The notes under the pieces: generated by a model | Seen by the model: the letters and a program-made list of their open reading frames with translations, nothing else | Database searches by the model: none | What the model was told of the DNA's origin: nothing | DNA from: Silurus meridionalis | Lineage: Eukaryota; Chordata; Actinopteri; Siluriformes; Siluridae | Assembly: GCF_014805685.1 (NCBI RefSeq) | Contig: NC_060906.1 | Coordinates: forward strand, 15,970,664-16,034,663 | Length of the DNA stretch: 64,000 bases | Direction: 5' to 3' | Shown: positions 54,851-64,000 of the stretch, one piece after another | Position numbering within the stretch: position 1 is the first letter of the stretch | Layout of the letters: every line of letters starts with the position of its first letter | Program-made: the position numbers and the translations under genes

Positions 54851-55189
54851 AGTAGAGGGCCAGACTTTCAATATTTAATGAATGGTAAGACAGCCAGGAT
54901 ACGGAAATATAGGTGAAAATAAAACAGTAAGTAAAAGCAGTAAATTCTGCTATTATGTATATTTGCCTGATCAGGATGCTTGGCATCTTTTCTTGACTGT
55001 CAGTTTATTAATGTTTGGGTTATAGTCAGGATAGAGTGAAGATGTTAGTAAGGCAACTCCTGTGTGTGCTTCTGAACATCTTCATAAGCACCCTCAGAGT
55101 CAAACTTGGCCCATTATTATAGAAATATGATATTACATCGTGGGCCAGATGTAATGTATCCATGGGCTGGAAGTGGGCCGGGGGCCTTG

Positions 55190-55362
55190 GGTTTGACATG
55201 TTTGCCTTAGTTCCAGTGAAGGGAAATACAGCAGATACAGACATCCTAGACATTTATGTTTTCAACTTTGCAGCAAATGTTTGGCAAGAAAAACATAGAA
55301 GTGTGATGTTCAGGTGTCCACAAACCTTTCCCCATTTCGATCATGAAACACTGTATTTATGA
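55190..55362 (-). mobile_element. Tc1-like terminal fragment, antisense
   Basis: ccttagttccagtgaaggga and tgttcaggtgtccacaaacc are the antisense end of the family at 1976. The preceding words gggccagatgtaatgtatcc and gtttgacatgtttgcc belong to another dispersed repeat. Confidence 0.6.
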
Positions 55363-56070
55363 CATCATATTAATTATGTGGAGGCTCTATCGTTGCACTT
55401 TGCACTTGGGTTCAAAATGGTGCAATTTTTTTTCTTTCTTTTTAAGATTCTGGTCTATGTTTCAGGTGCACTGACTGAAGTGAAACATAACAATGACCTC
55501 TGCTGTTTGTAGCCCATCGAACTTTGACATGTTGTGCATTTGGACATACTTTTCTTCTCACCACATTTGTGCAGAGTGCTTATCAAAATGACTGTAGCCT
55601 TTCTGTCACCTTGAATCAGTATGGCCTTTCTCTGTTGTTCTCTCTCACCGACAGGGTGTTTCTGTCCACAGAACTGAATGTGCACCAATCTGAGTAGACA
55701 CTGTTTTGTATTAAGTCTAAGATCAGCAAAAAACAGAAAAAATGAAATCAGCTCATTTACTCAAGCCAAAGTCAAAAGCACTGAGATTGTATATTTTCTC
55801 AATTTCTATGGATTATCTAAATGATTTTGTTCAGTGCACTGCTCCTACATGTTTTACTGATTAAATAATTGCAGGATAAGTGGGAGTGAATGTGTATTTA
55901 ATTATATAATGGATGGCCATGAATATCTTTTATCCACTGTCTAATTAAAGCTCTTCAAAACTGGATGGAATACAGATTACATATTTTGTTATACAAATCC
56001 TTGAATGTCTTAAGACTACAATTGCCTTGTATAGTTTTGCATTTATGTGCCATCAGTGAACATTAAGTAC

Positions 56071-56523
56071 AATGTGGAAGTGGTGACTCAGTGACTCAGA
56101 CTCAAATGGCCCTTGAACCTTTCCTCACCAGGGGCATTGTATCATGGCTGACCCTGTGCTCTGACCCCCAGTCTACTAATTAACTGGTATATGTGAAGAA
56201 TTTCACTGTTAAAAATGGACAAAACTATAATGGTTGGACGTTCGTTGTCACCCTGGAGTAGTAGCTCAGTGGTGGAGTGGAAGCTCAGTGGTTAAGGTGC
56301 TGGGTTACTGATCGGAAGGTTGGGGGTTCAAGCCCTGGTATTGCCAAAGCTGCCACTCTTGGGCCCTTGAGCAAGGCCCTTAACCCTTTGTGCTCCAGGG
56401 GTGCCGTTTCATGGCCGACCCAGCGTTCTGACCCCAAGCTGGGATATACGAAGAACGAATTTCATTGTAATGTATATGTGACAAATACAGGCTATTCTAT
56501 GTGAATGGGTTTCCATTTGAGTT
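56071..56523 (+). mobile_element. SINE composite, copy 1
   Basis: A partial SINE body (56100-56215) is followed by about 50 bp and a full tRNA-derived SINE (56255-56500: tggttaaggtgctgggttac, gttcaagccc, gcccttgagcaaggccctta). The whole block recurs at 58540-58994. Confidence 0.8.
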
Positions 56524-56760
56524 CAGTCTATCTCAAGTGTTCTTCATCAGGGACGCCACTGTGTCCACCAGAGATAGAGGGACACATTTATTAAACAAAA
56601 AAATCATTCTTTTAGTCTATTTATTTCCGTGAAGCTGCTTTGTGACAATTCCTATGATTAGAAGAGATGAACAGACACATGTTATTGTAATAAACAGGAT
56701 GGAGATGTGATCATCCATAGGAGCAGAACAACTGGTGGAATCTATTACATGGTGTAGTGC

Positions 56761-56934
56761 ACAGTGAGGACACTAGGTTGCATTAGTGAGCCTGAGCAGC
56801 AGCAGGAGCGGTGATGGACGAGAAGGAGGAGGAGGAGGACGAGGACGAGGAGGAGGGACAACGAGGAGGAGAGGGTTTGTGTTTGCCGTCGCCGTCCATA
56901 GCAGAAGCACAACAGGCTGAAACCGCTCTGAATC
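56761..56934 (+). promoter_or_regulatory. mboat2 5' leader with acidic upstream ORF
   Basis: A GAG/GAC-rich leader before the mboat2 ATG. An upstream ATG at 56814 opens a D/E-rich frame that runs past the mboat2 start in a different frame (offset 121 nt). If it is in the transcript it would reduce initiation at the main ATG. The transcript start is not known. Confidence 0.4.
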
Positions 56935-57018
56935 ATGGCTACCGACACCATATCAGCTTGCACTGGATCCAACCTGCTGCAGCCGATCAGCGAGATCATC
57001 AACCTGCCGCTAGACCAG
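56935..57018 (+). CDS. mboat2: mboat2 first coding exon, partial gene
   Basis: MBOAT2 is an ER-membrane lysophospholipid acyltransferase (LPCAT4/LPEAT-type) that re-acylates lysophosphatidylcholine and lysophosphatidylethanolamine. Only the first coding exon is here: 28 codons beginning MATDTISACTGSNLLQP and ending INLPLDQ, followed by a gtaaca donor. Human MBOAT2 begins MATTSTTGSTLLQP and reaches QLPIDQ at the same splice point. The catalytic His/Asn motifs are in later exons beyond the window. The identification rests on this short match plus the 2p25-type neighbourhood. Confidence 0.8.
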
Positions 57019-57425
57019 GTAACACCTTCACACGGCTCCTTTTGTTCTGCGCTGATGTTTAGGAGATGAGACATTCCTCCGCTGGGTACAGTTACCATCC
57101 CGAAACCGGTGCTGCGATGAAAAAAAAAAAAAAGAAACATCCTGTTTTCAATCAACACAAGCGCTTTTCACGACGGATTGTTTACCCACTGACATTGTGT
57201 TTATCCAAAGACGTGCTTTTCCCTCATTGATGAGCCTCTAAAATGGACCATTTCTCCATCTAATGTGTCCATTTCCTATGGTGCAGTGGACAGGGACATG
57301 AAGAGACCGCAGTTCTAGACAAAAAAAATCTTATCATGTTTTATTAGAGGCTTACAATGGCTTAGAGTGCAGATTCAGTGCCATGCCATTTTCTCAAAAT
57401 GTCAGCCTTGTTGCATTTGATCACG

Positions 57426-57427
<2 letters not shown>

Positions 57428-57458
<31 letters not shown>

Positions 57459-57472
57459 TATCATCATCATCT
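57428..57472. repeat. (CAT)n microsatellite
   Basis: About 14 CAT units with one substitution, in mboat2 intron 1. Confidence 0.95.
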
Positions 57473-58539
57473 TGAGGCCCTGAAGTTCTTGTGGAGTGAA
57501 GCTCAAATCATGCACACAATGATGCTTCATTTACTGCAGATCTGAAACGAGGACCAGGATTTAGATTGAACCCTGTCTGGTGAAAGATGATGTGAGCTTT
57601 TAAATGAGGCATAGAAAAAAAAAATCACATGTGGTTATTAGGATTGTGTGATACTCGATCCTAAACATCACAATTTCACAATCTTAGGGTATTAATAGAC
57701 TGTTTAACACCCACATGCCAGTGATGTTTTGTGTCCAGATTCCTAAACCTAACACACACAGTCCTAACCTGGTGGCTGAGGCCTAAACCTACACCTCAAA
57801 ATTTACACCTTCAACTTAAGATTTAACCTCAATCATAAAATCTCAACCACGAACGTAACACTCAACCCTAAACATAACCTTATTTCTAACATGAAAATCT
57901 TCACAAAACCTCAGGACTGGACTCATAACCTCAACCTTTTGTTAGATACAACATGGTAGACAGATACAGGTCTAGTCTTCTGTCTGTATGTGTGTTTTGG
58001 TGTCCTGTAAGGAAAAGGTGCTGTTCTGAACGTGTGCATTTGATAGCTGTCTTATACAGTATGCTGATGTTGGAGACACACCAGGACAGGCAGCAATGAC
58101 AGCAACATAACATGCAGCTGAAGGCTTTTCAATATTGTATTATGATTAGAGGAGGACCAGGAGTCAAATCTTTGAGACATACTGTATCCAGAAGGGATTT
58201 ATATTTTTATATAAACCAGATAGATTTGAACCGAGTTGGATAACCGTGCGGACGTGATATCAGCACCCGTGACCATGCTGTAAACATTTTATGCAAATGA
58301 AAATATTTTATAGAATATTTGATTTGAAGTTTGATAGGTTTGGGAAATTGTATGCTGAAAAACACCATTATATACAAATAAATATCAGAGAACGGAATCT
58401 ACATTTAAGTCATTTGTTCCAGTCTATGGATAATTGGTCACTTTGGGTTCATTAAGATGCTAAATACGAGACACAAGACCGTATATTGCTCTCAGCTGCA
58501 ACTGCACAGAGAACTGCCCAGCTGGGAACCCAGCGGTAG

Positions 58540-58994
58540 AATGTGGAAGTAGTGACTCAGACTAAAATGGCCCTTGAACCTTTCCTCACCAGGGGCATTG
58601 TATCATGGCTGACCCTGTGCTCTGACCCCAGTTTCCTAATAAACTGGTATATGTGAAGAATTTCACTGTTTAAAATGGACAAAACTATAATGGTTGGACA
58701 TTTGTTGTCACCCTGGAGTGGTAGCTCAGTGGTGGAGTGGAAGCTCAGTGGTTAAGGTGCTGGGTTACTGATCGGGAAGGTTGGGGGTTCAAGCCTCGGT
58801 ATCGCCAAAGCTGCCACTCTTGGGCCCTTGAGCAAGGCCTTTAACCCTTCGTGCTCCAGGGGTGCTGTATCATGGCCGACCCAGCGCTCTGACCCCAGCT
58901 TCTGAGCAAGCTGGGATATGCGAAGAACAAATTTCACTGTAATGTATATTTGACAAATACAGGCTATTCTATGTGAATGGCTTTCTATTTGAGT
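58540..58994 (+). mobile_element. SINE composite, copy 2
   Basis: A near-identical copy of 56071-56523, including the unique junction between the partial and the full SINE, with small indels. The full SINE is at 58716-58975. Confidence 0.8.
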
Positions 58995-61900
58995 CTTTGT
59001 CTTTATAATGTCAATTTTGAGGTAGGAGAAAACCAGGGAACCCAGCAGTAACCCAGAAGTAACCTGAGATAGGCTCTGAACGAGGAAACCTGGAGATGTT
59101 TGGAGAGCAGGCAATATGTCATGCCTTATTATATTTTGAATATAGTCTCCAGGTTTTCAAACACATTCTGTGACTCAGGGGATCATGTGGAAAACTACTG
59201 GAATGATTTACAATCACCGATCATACGCAATCATTTACTGCAGGGTTTTTTTTTCTGATTTATAGCAAAGGATTCCACCTGTGCTGCTCCATTTTATACC
59301 ACAATTACTGAGTTTATGGTCAATACCTCAGTCACAGACAAGTGTAGTTTTTTTTTTACGAGAGCTGGCCATATGTATTTTTTTAATGATGCAAGAAATT
59401 ATCCAGTGGAGGTGTCACTGAATTTGTTTGCGAAGAAAACCTGCTGAAGTTATGAGGTGGATTGTAATGTGATCAGCAGGTCTTCATCTTACAGTCATCT
59501 CTGGCTCTTTCACACTCTAGTTGTAGACACTGTACTCCTGTTACAGAGTTGTGTCTGGATGAGAAAGTGCCCAGTCATATCTTTTTGCGGTTTCACACAT
59601 GTTGGTGTCTGGGTCATCCTTTTCTCCAAACTAGTTTTAGCTTACAAATTTCTTTTCCGAGCATTTGATCTGAATAAAGAAACATGCAGTCTGATTGGTT
59701 ATCTGAAATTCGCCTACCTACACACAGCCATACATCAGTTTCTAAATAGGAGAACTTTTGAATGCTGTGATGTGGTCAGCTTTTATGATGAACATATAAC
59801 CAGAATAAAAATCATTTACACGTTGTATTTTGACATTTAAAAAAAAAAAGTGTTTTATCTGAATGTTTTGGGGTGAGTGAATGTGATTGGCCGTTTGCAG
59901 TGTCATTCACACGCCTCTTCCTGTGAAAGTGGGTGGTTCTTGGCCATGTTTACTGGTGAAAAGCTCCAGGATGTCTATTGAAAGCTCTACTGAAAGTGAG
60001 GACTTGAACTTGCTGTGTGGGTGGAGGGAATTATACCCCTTAAAACCGTTCACAAGTAATGCCAGTTAATTTAGAGGTCTATTTTTTAATTGGGATATTG
60101 GGCATTTATTTTACTTACAATCTCATCTTTGAGTATGTAAATTTCTTTGAGTATGTAAATGCTTTCTGAAACGCATGATCAGAGATAAAAAGTAGCAGAA
60201 TTGTATGTACTTAAAACCTCTTTTTTTCCCCTCTTTTTATTTGGCTGCTTTCAACAAGGGAATTAATTCACTTTGTCTGTCCAAGTAGCCTACAATCTAG
60301 TCTTAGTAGAGACCGACTATAAAATATCAGGCTACATGCCAGGTATAGTAAAAATTGTGTGTATGTATTGGGTGTATATGGAGTAAGGATAATGTAGAGC
60401 TCAAATTCTCAAATTCAGGAATTGACTAAAGACAGTTTCCTAAATATGGGTCAGAAATGGGGAATTGTACAATATGTCTTAAGCTGCACAAGCTGCATGG
60501 CTCAGATAAACATACAAGCTTTAGTAAATATATAGTGATTTAAATTGGCAAGCAAGATAATCGATCATTTGCTGAATCTTATCAGACAACTTATATATCA
60601 CATATGTTTAAACTGCAGAGATTAATTGTAGGGTCACAATGTTTTTTTTTTTTCTCAGCAGTCTCCCAGCTTTCAACATGCATCAAGCATCCGCTTTCTA
60701 GTATATTCTTTTTTGTAAGAGAGATAACCTTATTTACTGGCTATACAATAAGGGCATATGGCTGCACATATGGCTCTGCTTCAGGCCAGGCCACAAGGTG
60801 AACCTGTTAATAAGCTGATCATTGTCCATAATTTATTAGCATACATATGGGCCTGATTATTGCGGTGCAGGTCTGCACTCAGTTGGCTTGCATGGCTCTA
60901 ATGGGAGGCTGACACAGTTAATTATAAACACTGAGTTTATAGTTGTTGGGGGATGTAGGAACCTTGTAGCTGTCTCCTGAGGGAAGAAACCAGTCTTGTG
61001 TGTCCTCTGCTAAACACTCCAGAGAGAACATGGCTCTTATGGGAAACATGTAGAAATCAGGATAGGAGGCACTAAAGATCAACCCTGATTTCGTACTGGT
61101 GCTCTTGCAACTTAGTTTTAGTTATTAAGCTACTTGGAAAAAGTTTTACATTTATGAACATTTATGTCTTTTTGTCAAGACCTTAAAAACAGGCGTAACT
61201 GTTACGAATGCTTGTTTGTTTATATTCCCAATAGGTCATTTTGTTACAGTATGTCTCCTAAGGTATAGTCACTAGATTAAACAAAGTTCACAGCATCATG
61301 TTTCAAACATCAGTTTGTAAAATTTGTTCTTTCTTTGCTATAGTTAATGATAATTTAAATCATAAGTATCCTAGTAACATTTAAGTATCCATTCAATCTA
61401 GTAGAAATGTTGGTAATGTAGAAAGCAACCAGTTGACAGCTGCTGCAATCACACTGAATTGTTTGGAAAAGATCTCTTAACTCTCTGTTGTGTTGCGATT
61501 GGACTGATATCAGTCTTGCAGTGGAGTCACAGTTTGTCAAATATATGAATGTAAATGACTTATTTGTTTAGAAATATAACTAGTGCCTATTTACAATAAA
61601 TATACTCCAGACTTGCCAGTAACCTTTTTTTTTTTCCTTTCCTAGTTCCTTTCTCAATGTAATGCATCTTCACACTTTAGCTGTCTGTGGTTGGCTGAGG
61701 GTTGAGTGCAGAGAGTGCAGGGGATAGTACTTCTGCTCGGACATCAATAATTGAGTATAATATATACTGATATGAGAAAGCTCTTGGTCCATAAGAGGTA
61801 TTTAATCATGGGGTAATTATTTGGTAACTTATTTTCCAGGTCAAGGGCATTTGTTGTGTACAAGAACTGAGCTTTAAAGTGAGGGTACATGTATTTTACA

Positions 61901-62224
61901 GAGGGCACAACAAGGCCATATCACATTTGCTGTTTTTTTTTTTTTTAATGCTGTTTTGTTTTGCTTCATCCTGGACAACATTGAAGTCATCAGTGTACCA
62001 TTTTCACACAGAAACAAGCTAGCCTTTTAAAAGCACAGCTAAACGACACAGGTGCCTGATACACCTGACTGACTATGGGTTGAGGATTGTGCAAATACTA
62101 CACAAATTTATTGCTCTAGGGATTTACAGCTTGCACTTCCTACCAGAGAGCTCTGCGTAATACTGCGTGAATGCGTTTGTGTTTTCAGGATGATTATTTT
62201 TATGTACTATATACTGCATATACA

Positions 62225-62640
62225 CTGAACAGGCATAACTTTTTGACCTTATAACATTATGACAGGTGAAGTAAATAACACTGATTATCTCTTCATCATG
62301 GCACCTGGTAGTGGGTGGGATGTTATTAGGCAGCAAGTGAACATTTTGTTATCAAAGTTGATGTGTAGGAAGCAGGAAAAATGGGCAAGTGTAAGCATTT
62401 GAGTTTGACAAGGGGCCAGATTGTGATGTCTAGACGACTGGGTCAGAGCATCTCCAAAACTGCAGCTATCTATTAAAAGTTGTCCTGGGAAAGTTTCGAC
62501 AACAGGTTCATAGGTGGCCGAGGCTCATTGATGCATGTGGTGAGCGAAGGCTGGACGTGTGGTCCGATCCAACAGACGAGTTACTAAGTTACAATAATAG
62601 GCAGGTAGTCATAATGTTATGCCTGATTGGTGACCATAAA
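62225..62640 (+). mobile_element. Tc1-like transposon remnant, sense
   Basis: Left end accttataacattatgacag and right end gtcataatgttatgcctgat, with gtgggatgttattaggcagc and gtgtggtccgatccaacaga between them. Same family as 6594, 13585, 14360 and 18495, with the catalytic body deleted. Confidence 0.8.
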
Positions 62641-62722
62641 GTTATTCCTGGTAAATAGCCATAAAGCTATGTCTGGTTGGTGTAGGCTACCAAGATAATG
62701 TTAGCAGCTTGAAGAAACACTA

Positions 62723-63067
62723 CAGTAATCCCCCGTTTATCGCGGTGGTTACGTTCCAAAACCGCGATAAATGAAAAACCCAGATAAACGGACGCCACCC
62801 CAAAAATGGTATTTCATGTATACAGTACTGTATTGTTTTAATATTTTACTTAATTTTAATTTACAATTATTAATTATATTTATATTAATACATTTCATTA
62901 TTTCAACATGAAACTCCATAATAACAAATCTCTATATGTTTTATTGGTCTATCGTGCCATCTGCAAAAGGCCGGGAAAAACAGACAAACTAATTAATTAT
63001 GTGGCAAATGCAATTCTGCAATAACCTGGGGTAAATATTCAAACCGTGGTAAAGCGGGAGATTACTA
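62723..63067 (+). mobile_element. Tigger-like MITE
   Basis: Left end cagtaatcccccgtttatcg and right end gtaaagcgggagattact are inverted terminal repeats resembling those of the element at 9128. It is 345 bp, with an AT-rich interior lacking an open frame. Confidence 0.7.
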
Positions 63068-64000
63068 AATATCAGAAAATTCCATGTTTTTGAATGCTTT
63101 TCCATTAATAGTGTATAAACACACATACTTCCATTAATCCATGAAATACTGCATTACACTACTTTTGAATATTTGCAAGTGGTCTTTTTAAACGTTTGAA
63201 ATAAAACAGCGTGCCTCGTTTAAAAGGGGGCATTGTTTTTTTTTCCAGTGTTTACAGGCATTGGATATCATTGTTCTAGGAAACACTATTATATCGTTAA
63301 ATAGTATTGCTGAAGGATTTTATGATAAAGGCATGGAGTGAGCTGAATGGGCTCTAGCTACAAACTATATGAAATGTGAGCCCTTTTTTTTTTTTTTTTA
63401 CAGATTAATGAGACATGTCTCCAAAACCATATAGGAGATTTGTACAAAACAACATTAAGAATGTTAAACACTAACAATAATGGTAACATTATAGCCTTGT
63501 GCACTGGGCTCGAGTTTATTAGTGCTATGTGTGAGAGTTGCACTTTAGACATGCAAGAAAAATGCCTGAAAACTGACAGCAGCCTTTTGCTGAACAGTAG
63601 CTACATTAGTCTCACCTTTTACTTTGCTTTCACTTCCGTCTTTGGTTGAGAGCTGATTGGCATTTATGTGGTTGACAACACACCAGAAATGCAACAACAC
63701 CACCACCACCTTCTCCAAATAGTTTACTCAGGAAATGATGTCTGGCAAAAAAATATGTACACACATTCATTTGAGTTTGAGAGACTAGTTATTTTGGTGC
63801 TGTTTTTGAATTGACGTTCTTTTTGGGAAATCTGGCAACAGCAGGATTGACGAAAGCTGGAATCGGTGAAAGCTGGTGTACTGAAAGCCGTTGTTTGATT
63901 GAGCCGATGATCACGCAGGTGTGTGTCGCTTCTGATGCCTGACAAGAGACACACAAAACAGAAAACATACACACTCACTCAGGATTTCTTTCTGCATATG

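Larger units (their letters stand above)
52320..56760. other. e2f6-mboat2 intergenic region
   Basis: A 4.4 kb divergent spacer. It contains Tc1-type remnants at 53664-54260, 54371-54850 and 55190-55362, a pentanucleotide repeat at 53834, and a SINE composite at 56071-56523. The stretch 52400-53650 has no recognised feature. Confidence 0.7.
57019..64000 (+). other. mboat2 intron 1 (window ends inside)
   Basis: Seven kb without a recognisable mboat2 exon. It contains (CAT)n at 57428-57472, SINE composite copy 2 (58540-58994), a Tc1 remnant (62225-62640) and a Tigger-like MITE (62723-63067). The stretches 59000-62200 and 63070-64000 are AT-rich with no supported feature. Confidence 0.7.

Noticed and set aside
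59457..59840. 127-codon plus-strand open frame in mboat2 intron 1.
   Set aside because: No recognisable domain or family, no splice context, AT-rich composition like its surroundings. It does not resemble mboat2 exon 2.

Overview
This is vertebrate nuclear DNA, almost certainly from a teleost fish. The coding exons are short and bounded by GT-AG introns. Introns and spacers are AT-rich and carry long (TA)n and (GT)n microsatellites, many decayed Tc1/mariner-like transposons, tRNA-derived SINEs and non-LTR retrotransposon tails. The repeat mix would fit an otophysan such as a catfish, but that is only an impression.

Five protein-coding genes can be read, all from the gene neighbourhood found on human chromosome 2p25. 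(1) The 3' end of adam17, + strand, last five exons, 374-2816. (2) cpsf3, - strand, complete, 18 coding exons, 19232 down to 5760, 690 aa. (3) asap2, + strand, complete, 28 coding exons, 21104-39233, 1024 aa. (4) e2f6, - strand, complete, 8 coding exons, 52158 down to 42428, 403 aa, with an N-terminal THAP zinc finger. (5) mboat2, + strand, first coding exon at 56935-57018; the rest of the window is its first intron. For the three complete genes the exon lengths I derived sum to an exact multiple of three with matching phases at every junction, which supports the models.

Layout: adam17 and cpsf3 are convergent, with candidate poly(A) signals about 70 bp apart (5577 and 5648). cpsf3 and asap2 are divergent across a 1.9 kb spacer holding a palindrome around (TA)n, a (CTAT)n-(ATT)n block and two inverted CCAAT boxes. 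asap2 and e2f6 are convergent across 3.2 kb. e2f6 and mboat2 are divergent across 4.8 kb. In human, ITGB1BP1 lies between ASAP2 and CPSF3 and IAH1 lies between CPSF3 and ADAM17; neither is seen here, and e2f6 sits in a position it does not have in human.

The genes do not form one pathway: a membrane sheddase, the pre-mRNA 3'-end endonuclease, an Arf GTPase-activating protein, a cell-cycle and Polycomb-type repressor, and a lysophospholipid acyltransferase. The most notable points are the THAP-acidic-E2F architecture of e2f6, its AT-AC (U12-type) intron, a stop-free 93-nt last intron, a 52-bp minisatellite in its first intron, a roughly 600-bp-arm inverted repeat in a cpsf3 intron, a LINE nested in a Tc1 element, and a hAT-like MITE with an exact 8-bp target duplication. 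I found no convincing undescribed system.
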